Shown here: positions 51,201 through 60,046 of the stretch, in pieces
Layout of the letters: each line of letters opens with the position of its first letter
Numbering within the stretch: the first letter of the stretch is position 1
Source: Brachybacterium ginsengisoli
GTDB lineage: Bacteria; Actinomycetota; Actinomycetes; Actinomycetales; Dermabacteraceae
Reading direction: 5' to 3'
DNA length: 64,000 nucleotides
Assembly (NCBI RefSeq): GCF_002407065.1
Contig: NZ_CP023564.1
Coordinates: 2,046,001 to 2,110,000, forward strand
Position numbers and translations under genes: made by a program
The notes under the pieces: generated by a model
What the model was told of the DNA's origin: nothing
Database searches by the model: none
Seen by the model: the letters and a program-made list of their open reading frames with translations, nothing else

Positions 51201-52565
51201 TCACTCGGGCGCTTCGAAGCCCGAGGCGGAGACCTTCCCGAGCGCGTTGGCCTCGCTCCAGGAGTACTCGCGCAGATCGCCGAGCCGGGCGTCCGACTGC
51301 GGGCCGAGCTCGAGCGCACCCATCCGCCCGGCGTAGGCCACCGTCTCCCGCTGGTTCGCCTCGAGCGCCGTCGTCATCGCCCCGCGGCAGGCACCATAGT
51401 CCTCGCAGGCCGTGGCGCCGGTGAGGATCTTCGGGAGCGAGGCGGCGATGGCCGTGCCCGTCAGCGAGAGCGCGTCCTGCGCCGCCAGGCACGCCATCGT
51501 GAATGCGTCGTAGCCGTGCTGGGAGTAGGCGTATCCGGTGCGCAGGAAGTCGCTGCTGCGGTTGAGCATCATCGCCTCGTGGGCGGCCGTGATCTCCCCA
51601 CCGGGCTGGTACCCGGTCGCCGTGGTCAGGCACTCGGCCAGCAGATCCTTGCCGAGGGACTGCTGCGAGTAGTCGAGCGTGGCCGCCGGGGCGAGCTGAG
51701 AGGGGATCTGGAGCTCCGCGCGTCCGTCCTCGTCGAGGGTCGCGCGGTGCAGCGCGGACAGGAAGCGCGCGGACTCCTGACCGCCGTTGAGCACCACGAG
51801 AGCCGGCCGCTCCTTCAGCACGGCCTTCACACGCGCCGGGATGTCGCCGATGTCGCCGACCGCGTAGAACTGCTCGGAGTTGATCCGTCCGCCCCGCGGG
51901 TTGAGGTACTGCTCGAGCTCGTGGTGCAGGCTGCGGCCCTGCGCGGTGTCCTCCGAGAGGAAGGCCACCGTGCCCGGCGTCCCGCCGCCCTCCGAGGTGG
52001 CGCCCAGGGCGGTCTCGGCGTAGCGGGCCGCGAGGATCTGGTCGTTCGGGGCGAGCCGCACGAGCAGGTTCGCGGTCTGCACGTCCGAGGAGCGCACGCT
52101 CATCCCGGAGGTGAAGACGTCGATCACCGCCAGGCCGCCCTCCACGATGGCAGGCATCGCCGCGACCAGGGACTCCTCGTCGATCGAGGTGATCAGGCAG
52201 GTCGCCCCCTCCTCGACCAGCGCCGCGATGACCGGGGCGAGGTCCTCGCCGGGCTCCTGCATGACGTGCCGCTCCAGGAGGACGACCTCCTGGTCGAACA
52301 GTCCCTCCCAGCGGGCGTTCACGTCGATCCGCGCCTCGTCGATCGAGACGGCGATCGCCTCCTCGAACGCGGCCATCCGCCCGTAGGCCGCCCCGATCTG
52401 CCCGATCACCAGTGGCTCGTCGGGGGCGTCGACGGGCTTCGCCGTCGGGGGCGGGGTCGTGTTCCTGGTGCGGCCGCCGCGCCCACGGGTGCAGGCGGAG
52501 AGGGCGCCGGCCCCGAGGATCCCTGCCCCGAGTCCGCGCACCAGGTCCCGTCGCGTGATCGCCAT
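51201..52565 (-). CDS. Branched-chain-type periplasmic binding lipoprotein
   Basis: A 454-residue type 1 periplasmic-binding-fold lipoprotein (LivK/AmiC-like). ITRRDLVR near the start, a hydrophobic core and lipobox LSAC with Cys25. Mature fold covers about 50-450: VIGQIGAAYG, then RLAPNDQILAARYAETAL and so on. No permease genes are adjacent, and the next upstream gene is an ANTAR regulator. AmiC/AmiR systems pair such a sensor fold with an ANTAR protein, but AmiC is cytoplasmic and this one is exported, so functional linkage is only a possibility. GGAGGGGAGC precedes ATG 52565. Confidence 0.82.
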   Translation of the reverse strand: MAITRRDLVRGLGAGILGAGALSACTRGRGGRTRNTTPPPTAKPVDAPDEPLVIGQIGAAYGRMAAFEEAIAVSIDEARIDVNARWEGLFDQEVVLLERHVMQEPGEDLAPVIAALVEEGATCLITSIDEESLVAAMPAIVEGGLAVIDVFTSGMSVRSSDVQTANLLVRLAPNDQILAARYAETALGATSEGGGTPGTVAFLSEDTAQGRSLHHELEQYLNPRGGRINSEQFYAVGDIGDIPARVKAVLKERPALVVLNGGQESARFLSALHRATLDEDGRAELQIPSQLAPAATLDYSQQSLGKDLLAECLTTATGYQPGGEITAAHEAMMLNRSSDFLRTGYAYSQHGYDAFTMACLAAQDALSLTGTAIAASLPKILTGATACEDYGACRGAMTTALEANQRETVAYAGRMGALELGPQSDARLGDLREYSWSEANALGKVSASGFEAPE

Positions 52566-52635
52566 GGTCGTGCCGCTCCCCTCCGCGCCCGTGCGGGCAC
52601 GCCCCTGCCGGGCCCACCCCGGGCCCGGGCTGCGA

Positions 52636-53283
52636 TCAGTCCTTCGGGCCGCCCAGCTGGTCCACGACCGCGTCGGCGACCTCGCGCATCGTCAGGCGAC
52701 GATCCATCGAGGTCTTCTGGATCCAGCGGAAGGCCTCGGGCTCGCTGAGCCCCATGTTGGTCTGCAGCAGGCCCTTGGCGCGGTCCACGCGCTTGCGGGT
52801 CTCGAAGCGCTCCCCCAGGTCCGCGATCTCGGACTCGAGCTGGGCGATCTGCTGGTGGCGCGAGATGGCGATCTCGACCGCCGGCAGCAGATCCGCCGGG
52901 GTGAAGGGCTTGACGACGTACGCCATCGCACCGGCGTCACGGGCCCGCTCGACGAGCTCGGCCTGCGAGAAGGCGGTCAGCATCACCACGGGGGCGAGGT
53001 TGTCCTCCCCGATCCGCTCGGCCGCGGTGACGCCGTCCATCTGCGGCATCTTCACGTCCATCACGACCACGTCGGGACGCAGCTCGCGGGCCTTGGCGAC
53101 CGCGCTCTCGCCGTCGCCCACGGCGGCGATCACGTCGAAGCCGGCCTCGGTGAGGGTCTCGACGATGTCCATCCGGATGAGGCTCTCGTCCTCGGCGACC
53201 ACGGCGGTGCGACGCGGGGCGTCCTCCGCCGGCAGTGCATCGTCCTGGGCGTCGTCGGGAAGGGAAGTGGTGTCGTCAGTCAT
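52636..53283 (-). CDS. pdtaR: ANTAR-domain response regulator (PdtaR-like)
   Basis: A 215-residue AmiR/NasR-family regulator, orthologous in layout to M. tuberculosis Rv1626. Receiver domain about 25-140 with acidic pocket EDE (31-33), phospho-acceptor Asp76 in VVMDVKMP and Lys125 in VVKPF; a coiled helix joins to the ANTAR RNA-binding domain (about 148-205; RAKGLLQTNMGLSEPEAF). Such proteins bind double-hexaloop RNAs to prevent termination. The partner kinase (PdtaS type) is not in this window. A 24-residue acidic tail starts the protein. AGGGCGAC precedes ATG 53283. Confidence 0.92.
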   Translation of the reverse strand: MTDDTTSLPDDAQDDALPAEDAPRRTAVVAEDESLIRMDIVETLTEAGFDVIAAVGDGESAVAKARELRPDVVVMDVKMPQMDGVTAAERIGEDNLAPVVMLTAFSQAELVERARDAGAMAYVVKPFTPADLLPAVEIAISRHQQIAQLESEIADLGERFETRKRVDRAKGLLQTNMGLSEPEAFRWIQKTSMDRRLTMREVADAVVDQLGGPKD

Positions 53284-53337
53284 GTCGCCCTGTGTCTCGA
53301 GTGGGGACCCGTCCGCGGGCGGTCAGCCGGCGCGGGG

Positions 53338-53366
53338 TCGGGTCCGGTGGTCATCAGCGGTATCCT
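53338..53366 (+). promoter_or_regulatory. Candidate tRNA-Leu promoter
   Basis: TATCCT (53361-53366) with a weak TCGGGT 17 bases upstream; start would be near 53373, about 20 bases before the mature tRNA. Confidence 0.45.
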
Positions 53367-53393
53367 AATCCAGCCCTTCTGCACGGGGGGCGA

Positions 53394-53476
53394 GCCGGGT
53401 TGGCGGAATGGTAGACGCGGCGCACTCAAAATGCGCTGTCCGCGAGGGCGTGCGGGTTCGAGTCCCGCACCCGGCA
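53394..53476 (+). tRNA. tRNA-Leu (anticodon CAA)
   Basis: An 83-base class II tRNA. Acceptor arms GCCGGGT (53394-53400) and ACCCGGC (53469-53475) pair perfectly with discriminator A. The anticodon stem GCGCA/TGCGC encloses CTCAAAA, giving anticodon CAA, which reads UUG. A long variable arm follows, as required for leucine, then the T-arm GCGGG-TTCGAGT-CCCGC. The CCA end is not encoded. Confidence 0.95.
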
Positions 53477-53962
53477 CCCCCTGAAGCGGGCTATCACCAG
53501 CGATGATGGTCGTGGATCGAAACGGGACGGGTCGAGCTGGACCCGGCGCGAGCACATCCGTCCTCCGAGCACCCACGACCTGACTCCGCTGAGTCACCCC
53601 TGGTCACGGCACCGACGGGCGGTGGCCCCCGGGTGACCGGACCGCAGGGGACGCACCATGCCCACAAGGGTCGAAGCGGTCGTCGGCACGGTCCGGAACC
53701 GCGAGTCCGCGACGCCCGTCGACCTCCCACGTTGTGAGGCGTCCCATCAGGACCCGGCCCCGCCCACTCGCCCGATCACCGACGGGCCGGGGCAGCGCGA
53801 GAGATCGATCATGTCCGAGCTCGTACGGCGCACCGATCCGCAGCAGCCGGAAGCCGCCGGCAGCGACCTGAAGTCCGCCGAGCCGGCGGGTGCGAGCGCG
53901 AGCCGAGGGCGACCATGAGCCGGCGGCGGGGCACTCTCTGCCGTCGATCCGTCCCGGAGCCG
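53477..53962. other. Gene-poor stretch after tRNA-Leu
   Basis: A 486-base segment with no recognisable gene, terminator or repeat. Short frames occur, including 53811-53918 (35 residues, starting MSELVRRTDPQQPE), but none shows family features. The position just 3' of a tRNA gene and at the edge of accessory genes makes it a plausible integration scar. Confidence 0.5.
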
Positions 53963-54967
53963 TCAATCGCGACGGAAAGCCTGTTCCTCCGGGATCTCGG
54001 CGACCGGGGCGATGACGATGTCGTGGATCTTCCAGTCGACCTCCGACAGCGCGGTGCGGAGATCCTCGCACTTCTGACCGGTCACCACGGCGCTCTTGAC
54101 GGGGACCACGAACATCTCGACGTGGAAGACGTGCCCCTCGTCGCGGACCCTGCCCACCGCGTCAGCCACCCACGCCGCCTCTCGGGCGACTCGCTCGATC
54201 TCTCCGAGCAGCGGATGGGGCTCCTTGCCATCGAAGGTCCGGGCACGGCCGTCGGTGAGCCCTCCGATCGCCGCACGCAGATTCTTCACCCCGTCATGAA
54301 GGATCGAGATCGAGACCGCGATCGCGGCGGCGGAGTCCGCCCACCACAGTCCGGCGCCGATCCCGAGCACACCGATGATCGTCGCCAGGGCGGACGACCA
54401 GTTCGCTCTGTTCATGTCCGCGTCGGCGTAGAGCACCTTGTCGTGCAGCGGTTCCGCGAGCTCCATCTTGCGCCGACCGATGAGGACCGGCGGAATGCTG
54501 GTCACGACCATCACGGCGATCATCAGCCAGCCGGCCCAGATCCCGTGGCCGAACAGCACGATCAATCCGACGGGTGGCCGCTCGACCTTCACCAGCGTCA
54601 TTGCCGAGTCGATCACCAGGAAGGCGCCCATGGCCAGCAACGACGCAGCCGCGACAACGTGGGCGACTCCGATGGATCGGTGGTGGCCGTAGGGGAACTC
54701 CCTGCTGGACGGTCTGCGGATCCGGCGGGAGGCGACGAGGAAGGCGAGAGGTGGCAGCAAGGACATGGTGTCCTCCAACCACGCGACCTTCATCGCCTGC
54801 GAGGATCCGGACACCACGGCGACAGCCGCGATCGACACGACGAGGACGACGATGGAGAGCCATTGGAGCCGGATCGTCACCGCCAGCAGCTTCTGCTGCT
54901 CCCCGGGCAGGGCGTCACGCCCGGAGGAGGAGCTGCCCTCCGGAGCCGGCTCTCCGCGCTCGTTCAC
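53963..54967 (-). CDS. Cation diffusion facilitator family transporter
   Basis: A 334-residue cation/proton antiporter with about six hydrophobic helices (roughly 34-56, 66-82, 100-122, 134-164, 192-210, 212-226) and a cytoplasmic C-terminal metal-regulatory domain. FPYGHHR at 91-97 matches the CDF YGxxR motif. The usual His/Asp metal pairs are altered: TM2 reads WLEDTMS, and TM5 is preceded by DADMN, so Zn specificity should not be assumed. GTG 54967 overlaps the stop of the lipoprotein gene as GTGA, so the two are coupled. Confidence 0.82.
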   Translation of the reverse strand: MNERGEPAPEGSSSSGRDALPGEQQKLLAVTIRLQWLSIVVLVVSIAAVAVVSGSSQAMKVAWLEDTMSLLPPLAFLVASRRIRRPSSREFPYGHHRSIGVAHVVAAASLLAMGAFLVIDSAMTLVKVERPPVGLIVLFGHGIWAGWLMIAVMVVTSIPPVLIGRRKMELAEPLHDKVLYADADMNRANWSSALATIIGVLGIGAGLWWADSAAAIAVSISILHDGVKNLRAAIGGLTDGRARTFDGKEPHPLLGEIERVAREAAWVADAVGRVRDEGHVFHVEMFVVPVKSAVVTGQKCEDLRTALSEVDWKIHDIVIAPVAEIPEEQAFRRD

Positions 54968-55452
54968 AGCTCTCCGGCGTCCTCGGCGAGGAACCGTTCC
55001 AGGGAGACCTGCAGGGCGTTCTCCCCGGGCCTCACGCCGATGACCATCTTCTTCATCGAACCGTCGAGGTCGGGAGCCTCCTGGTACGGGCGGGTCGGCG
55101 AAATTCTGTCCGACCAGGGTGTGTCGTCGGTGAGGCCGCCGATGACCAGATCCAGCTCGTTGTTCTTCATCATGGTCACCAGGTCGCTCATCGCTGCGGC
55201 CTCCCACCGGATGGTCGCGTCGATGCTCGCCGCGAACTTCTGGATGAGGCCTGCCTCGGTGCCGCGGACGCTGCCGTCCGCACCGATCGCGGTCCAGGGC
55301 TCGTTCTCGCAGGCGCCGACGAACAACGTCCCACCTGTGGCTCTCTCGAGCGTCCCCTGCGCATCCCGGGGAAGCCCCGAACAGCCTGCGAGCACTGCGA
55401 CACAGGAGCCGGCCAGGAGCAGGAACCTCCGGCGCGACCGAGCGGTGGCCAT
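54964..55452 (-). CDS. Short transporter-substrate-binding-like lipoprotein
   Basis: A 162-residue lipoprotein: basic N-region RSRRR, hydrophobic core and lipobox LAGC (Cys24). The remainder resembles the first lobe of an SBP family 3 (amino-acid type) protein (EAGLIQKFA, DLVIGGLTDDTPW) and then passes directly to a C-terminal helix pattern (VIGVRPGENALQVSLERFL), so the second lobe is lacking. Usual family length is about 250-280. The reading frame is clean and has a proper start (GGAGGGCACGTC then ATG) and stop, so it seems a compact family rather than a broken gene. Coupled to the cation transporter. Confidence 0.72.
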   Translation of the reverse strand: MATARSRRRFLLLAGSCVAVLAGCSGLPRDAQGTLERATGGTLFVGACENEPWTAIGADGSVRGTEAGLIQKFAASIDATIRWEAAAMSDLVTMMKNNELDLVIGGLTDDTPWSDRISPTRPYQEAPDLDGSMKKMVIGVRPGENALQVSLERFLAEDAGEL

Positions 55453-55490
55453 GACGTGCCCTCCACGATCTCCTCGACAGTGATCCTTCG

Positions 55491-55496
55491 ACCCTA
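55491..55496 (-). promoter_or_regulatory. -10-like hexamer for the lipoprotein-CDF operon
   Basis: TAGGGT, about 40 bases upstream of ATG 55452. Confidence 0.4.
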
Positions 55497-55579
55497 CGCC
55501 TCCGCGCCTCGCACGCCGCCGGCTCCGCGTCGCACCTTCCGGACCGATCCCGACTCTCTGCGGTGTCGAGCGTCGGGGC

Positions 55580-55585
55580 TACGAT
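55580..55585 (+). promoter_or_regulatory. -10-like hexamer for the 366-residue membrane protein
   Basis: TACGAT, about 50 bases upstream of ATG 55634, divergent from the lipoprotein promoter. Confidence 0.4.
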
Positions 55586-55633
55586 GCGGAGAATGCCCCT
55601 CATCCGGCCGCCGACGACGTCGAAGGGCGGTTC

Positions 55634-56734
55634 ATGACTGCCGAGACGGACCACGCAACCCGGATCATCGCGATCACAGACCCTGGCCTGCCGCTACGCC
55701 GGTTCACCGCTGTCCAGGGTCAGTTCGAGGCCCGTCTGGAGCAGAGACTCGGTTCCCCGGTCCGCGTGGACGTGCACGCAGCGCTGGTCGAGACTCGACC
55801 GGACGATTCACTCCGACTGGATTCCGCCGCAGCTCTTCGGAAGCAGTTCGAGTCCGTCGACGGTGTCCTCGTCCTCACGGAGATGCCCCGCTACTCCGAC
55901 GGCCGACTGCTGGTGGCGGAGGCGTACCGGACCGATGACGTCGCTGCAGTCTTCTGGCCGACCCTCGGCATCCTCGCCTCGCGACGACGGATCGTCGACG
56001 TCCTGACCGACTGCACGCTCCGCCTCATCACCGACACCGCACCGACAGCGACGGCGCCACGGTCCGTGGGGCGTCGACCCCGATGGACGGCCAAGTCCCC
56101 GTCCGAAGTGCTGGAACTCCAAGCACGGCCCGTGTCCGGGACGGTCCGGACGGTCATCAGCATGGTCGTGACGAACACGCCCTGGCGCACCGCACGCAAG
56201 CTCTCCGGCGCGCTCGCGGCAGCATCGGCCGTCGGTGCATTCGGCATCTTCTACAACTCGATCTGGCAGATGTCGGCGGACCTGCCGACGGTCAGGCTGC
56301 TCGCCATCGGGCTGCTCGCGATCTCGGCGATGACCGGCTGGCTCATCCTCAGCAACGGGCTGTGGGACGGCCCCATCCACGGCCCGACGTCCGGGCCGAC
56401 GTTCATCTACAACCTGTCGACGGTCGTCACTCTCTTCCTGTGCGTGCTCGCTCTCTACACCGTCCTCGTCGGGATGATCCTGCTGGGGAGCCTCGTGGTC
56501 ATCACTCCGAGGTTCATGTCCGCGATCATCCAGGAGCCGGCGGACTTCTCCCATTACATGAGCATCGCGTGGCTCAGCGCCGCGATGGGAGTCGTCGCGG
56601 GCGGACTCGGCGCCACCTTCGACTCCAGCACGGATCTGCGCCAGCTGACGCATGGGAACCGCGAGCGCACCCGCGAGCGCGACGACGAGGGCCATGCAGG
56701 CGATGGGCCGCGCCCGGACGACCAGGACGGATGA
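55634..56734 (+). CDS. Uncharacterised membrane protein with soluble N-terminal domain
   Basis: A 366-residue protein I cannot name. Residues 1-150 form a soluble alpha/beta-like domain (VDGVLVLTEMPRYSDGRLLVAEA). Then about four or five hydrophobic helices: roughly 192-208, 218-240, 260-292 and 308-328. A charged, hydrophilic tail of about 30 residues ends it (RERTRERDDEG). GAAGGG precedes ATG 55634. It is a single gene between the cation-efflux pair and the epimerase-permease pair. Confidence 0.7.
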   Translation: MTAETDHATRIIAITDPGLPLRRFTAVQGQFEARLEQRLGSPVRVDVHAALVETRPDDSLRLDSAAALRKQFESVDGVLVLTEMPRYSDGRLLVAEAYRTDDVAAVFWPTLGILASRRRIVDVLTDCTLRLITDTAPTATAPRSVGRRPRWTAKSPSEVLELQARPVSGTVRTVISMVVTNTPWRTARKLSGALAAASAVGAFGIFYNSIWQMSADLPTVRLLAIGLLAISAMTGWLILSNGLWDGPIHGPTSGPTFIYNLSTVVTLFLCVLALYTVLVGMILLGSLVVITPRFMSAIIQEPADFSHYMSIAWLSAAMGVVAGGLGATFDSSTDLRQLTHGNRERTRERDDEGHAGDGPRPDDQDG

Positions 56735-56891
56735 GTGCTCTCCAAGTGCCAGGGCCGGGTCCCTCGGCGAACCGACCGGTCGGGGAATCTCCCGTGCGCC
56801 CCTGGGAATCTTCGATCCTGCGTAGTTTGGAGGTCGACCGGCAGGACTCGCCGGCCGCCGCGCTGCGGCGGCCACCGTGAGGGAGTGATCC

Positions 56892-58523
56892 ATGAGAGTC
56901 GTCGTCGTCGGAGCCACGGGGAATGTCGGCACCGCAGTGCTCGCGGCCCTGGATCGGCGGCCCGAGGTCACGTCGATCGTGGGCGTTGCGCGACGGATGC
57001 CCGCACGATCCGCAGAGCCGTACTCGCGCGCGCAATGGGTTTCCCTCGACATCGCGGCGGCCACCGACCCGGACGAGGCCGTCGCCGCGCTCACGGAGGC
57101 ATTCCACGGCGCTGACGCCGTGATCCATCTGGCCTGGCTGATCCAGCCCGACAGCCATAGGGACCTTCTGCGGCGGGTCAACGTCGAGGGCACTCGCCAC
57201 GTCGTCCGGGCCGTCGCGGACGCCGGGGTCCGCACGGTGGTGGTGGCATCGTCGGTCGGTGCGTACGCCCCCTCCCCGGAGAGCGGGGCCCGTCCGGAGA
57301 GCTGGCCGACGACCGGCATCCGCACATCGCACTACAGCGTGGACAAGGTCGCTCAGGAGAGGGTGCTCGACGAGTTCGAGTCCGCCGTTCCCCACGTCTG
57401 CGTGACCCGGCTGCGCCCTGCACTGATCTTCCAGGGAGATGCAGGCGCGGAGATCCACCGGTACTTCCTGGGTCGATGGGCACCGGTGCACCGGCTGGGC
57501 GCCCGCCGCCCCCCGGTGCTCCCTCTCCCCCGCGGCCTCCGGTTGCAGGTCGTCCACGCCGATGATGTGGCGGCCGCCTTCGCGGCGGCGGCCGTCCTCG
57601 GCCGTCGCGGGGCGTTCAACATCTGCGTGGACGAGGTGCTCGGTGCCGCGGAGCTCGCTGGCATCGTCGACCACGGTCGGTTCGTCCAGCTGCCCGTGGC
57701 CTGGGTGAGGGCGGCTGTCGCTGCCGGACATCGCGCCGGGGTGATCGCGGCCGATGCCGGGTGGCTGGACATGGCGATGAAGGCTCCCGTGATGGACACC
57801 TCCCGCGCCCGGGCCGAGCTCGACTGGCGGCCGCGCCGCAGCGCCGGGGACACGGTCCGGGAGCTCCTGGACGGCATGGCCGCGGGCGACGGCGCGAGGT
57901 CGGTGCCGATGCGCGCGAACGACCGCCGGAGGATCCACCTCCCGATCGACCGACCCGCCGATTCCGCCTCGGCGGGCGACGGGGAACCGCAGGCCTCGGA
58001 GCGCATCGAGCACCGTCTGCTGAACCTCTACCTCTCCGACCACCTCACCGGGGCATCCGCAGGCGCCGCCCGGATCAGCAGGATGGCGTCTGATTTCGTG
58101 GACACCCCGGTGTTCGCCGCCCTCTCGTCGATCGAGGCGGAGATCCGCGCCGAGCGCAGCTTCCTGGCGCAGCTCCTCGACGACCTCGGGATGCGGCAGA
58201 TGCGGCACCGGCAGGCCATCGCCGTCGTCGGGGAACGTCTCGGCCGGTTGAAGGGCAATGGTCGGGTGCTCGCACGTTCTCCGATGACCCTGCTGCTCGA
58301 GGCCGAGCTCATGCGCAGCGCGGTCCTCGGAAAGAGAGGAGTCTGGCAGACGCTCGCGGAGAACGCCGAGGACCTGGGTCTGGACCCCTCGGTGTTCCAC
58401 GAGCTCTCCGCCCGGGCGCTGCATCAGCACGAGAGGCTCGATGAGGTGCATGCATATGCCCGTCGCACGGCCTTCCGGGAGGACCGGGCGGGATCTCGTG
58501 CGGAAGGTGACCTGCGCTCATGA
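56892..58523 (+). CDS. SDR epimerase fused to a helical (ferritin-like) domain
   Basis: A 543-residue two-part protein. Residues 1-340 are an extended SDR/NAD-dependent epimerase: GATGNVGT at 7-14, Ser120-121 and the YxxxK pair Tyr148/Lys152 are intact. Residues about 375-525 are all-helical with spaced acidic and His residues (SLDHL-like YLSDHLTG, SSIEAEIRAERSF, MRHRQA), resembling a stand-alone actinobacterial helical family; ferritin- or hemerythrin-like function is a guess. GGGAGTG precedes ATG 56892. The stop overlaps the permease start as ATGA. Confidence 0.78.
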   Translation: MRVVVVGATGNVGTAVLAALDRRPEVTSIVGVARRMPARSAEPYSRAQWVSLDIAAATDPDEAVAALTEAFHGADAVIHLAWLIQPDSHRDLLRRVNVEGTRHVVRAVADAGVRTVVVASSVGAYAPSPESGARPESWPTTGIRTSHYSVDKVAQERVLDEFESAVPHVCVTRLRPALIFQGDAGAEIHRYFLGRWAPVHRLGARRPPVLPLPRGLRLQVVHADDVAAAFAAAAVLGRRGAFNICVDEVLGAAELAGIVDHGRFVQLPVAWVRAAVAAGHRAGVIAADAGWLDMAMKAPVMDTSRARAELDWRPRRSAGDTVRELLDGMAAGDGARSVPMRANDRRRIHLPIDRPADSASAGDGEPQASERIEHRLLNLYLSDHLTGASAGAARISRMASDFVDTPVFAALSSIEAEIRAERSFLAQLLDDLGMRQMRHRQAIAVVGERLGRLKGNGRVLARSPMTLLLEAELMRSAVLGKRGVWQTLAENAEDLGLDPSVFHELSARALHQHERLDEVHAYARRTAFREDRAGSRAEGDLRS

Positions 58524-59881
58524 CGAACGCTCGCGGTTCCTCCTCGCCGACTCTGCGCCGCACCGTCACCACCACGGGATTGTTCCTGTTCATCCTCGGT
58601 GACGTGCTCGGCGCGGGGGTCTATGTCCTGGCCGGTGAGATCGCCGGGATCGCCGGCGGCGCACTCTGGGTCCCGCTCGTCGTCGCCCTCGTCCTGGCGC
58701 TGCTGACCGCAGGCTCCTACGCGGAACTCGCGACCAAGTACCCCCGGGCCGGTGGCTCCTCCCACTATGCGACCCGGGCTTTCGGGCCCTTCGTGGGGTC
58801 GCTGGTCGGTGTCTGCATGCTCTCGGCCGGGATCGTCTCGGTGGGAGCCCTGGCGCTGGGCTTCGCCGGGGACTACCTCAGCGCCTTCGTGTCTTTGCCG
58901 ACGGTGCTGGTGGTGCTCGTGTTCCTCGGCCTGCTGGCCGCCCTCAACGCCCGTGGCATCTCCGAGTCGATGGGCGTCAATCGGGTGGCGACGCTGATCG
59001 AGGTGAGCGGCCTGGTGATGGTGATCGTCCTCGGCGGGATCGTGATCGGACGCGGCGACGGGGATCTGGGCCGGCTCACCGAGCTCGGAACACCCGAGAA
59101 CGGCCCGGTCGCGGCGGTGCTCGCGGGGACCGTCCTGGCGTTCTACTCCTATGTGGGGTTCGAGACGAGCGTGAACATCGCCGAGGAGACCAAGGATCCG
59201 GCGCGGTCCTATCCTCGCGCCCTGTTCGGCGCCCTGACCGTCACCGGAGTCGTGTACGCCCTGATCGGTGCGGTCGCCTCGGCTGTGGTCCCCACCGCCG
59301 AGCTCTCCGGTTCCACCGCTCCGCTCGCGCTGGTGATCGAGGCCGCAGGAATCGTGCCACCGGTGGTGTTCAGCGTGATCGCGCTGGTCGCGGTCGCCAA
59401 CGGTGCGCTGCTGACCGGGATCATGACCTCGCGGCTGGCGTACGGCATGTCCGGCGACGGATTGCTGCCGAGCGTGCTGACGCGGTTGCTGCCCCGTCGC
59501 CGCACCCCGTGGGTGGCGATCATCGCCACCACCGCGCTGTCGATCGCGCTCGCGCTGACCGGATCGATCACCGTCCTGGCAGGCGCCATGGTGCTGCTCC
59601 TCCTGGTGGTCTTCATCGCCGTCAACGCGGCGGTCCTGGTCCTCCGTCGCGACCCGGTCGGGCACCACCACTATCGCGTGCCGGTCGTGCTCCCCATCGC
59701 GGGTCTCGTCTCGTGCCTTCTGCTCATGACGCAGGTCGAAGGCCAGGTCTGGCGATTGGGTCTGCCGTTCCTGCTCGTCGCCTCCGCGATCGCCGGTCTC
59801 GCAGCATGGAGGCGGGGCCGGTCCGGTCACCGGTCCCACGGCGGGGCCGCCCCCGCGCCCGGTCCCGGCGCCGAGGACTGA
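58520..59881 (+). CDS. APC-family amino acid/polyamine permease
   Basis: A 453-residue permease with about 12 hydrophobic helices. The first unwound helix LGDVLGAGVYVLAGE resembles the GxG substrate motif of the APC superfamily, and ELATKYPRAGGSSHYA is the conserved loop after TM2. A short Pro/Ala-rich tail ends it. Substrate unknown. ATG 58520 overlaps the epimerase stop, so the two are coupled. The 165 bases after it, up to the convergent SDR gene, hold no clear gene. Confidence 0.88.
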   Translation: MTNARGSSSPTLRRTVTTTGLFLFILGDVLGAGVYVLAGEIAGIAGGALWVPLVVALVLALLTAGSYAELATKYPRAGGSSHYATRAFGPFVGSLVGVCMLSAGIVSVGALALGFAGDYLSAFVSLPTVLVVLVFLGLLAALNARGISESMGVNRVATLIEVSGLVMVIVLGGIVIGRGDGDLGRLTELGTPENGPVAAVLAGTVLAFYSYVGFETSVNIAEETKDPARSYPRALFGALTVTGVVYALIGAVASAVVPTAELSGSTAPLALVIEAAGIVPPVVFSVIALVAVANGALLTGIMTSRLAYGMSGDGLLPSVLTRLLPRRRTPWVAIIATTALSIALALTGSITVLAGAMVLLLLVVFIAVNAAVLVLRRDPVGHHHYRVPVVLPIAGLVSCLLLMTQVEGQVWRLGLPFLLVASAIAGLAAWRRGRSGHRSHGGAAPAPGPGAED

Positions 59882-60046
59882 CGGCGCGGGCCTCGAGCAG
59901 GGCCGTCCTGCGTCCGGTCCGTGCGACCGCTGCCGCGAGCCGGGTGGGGCCGTCTCCCGGGACCGCGGCGTCAGATGCCTTTGCCAGCAGGCTGGGCACG
60001 GGTATGCGCGGGGTCATGATTCAGAGCCGGAGCGGGGTCATGAGGC

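Noticed and set aside
53658..53918. An 86-codon frame after tRNA-Leu, including a 35-codon version from 53811
   Set aside because: No SD, no family features and biased composition; kept only as a remark in the gene-poor segment.
59724..60017. Minus-strand frame reading ASDAAVPGDGPTRLAAAV near its start
   Set aside because: Looks mildly protein-like and could be a gene remnant, but it overlaps the permease 3' end and has no supported start or homology.
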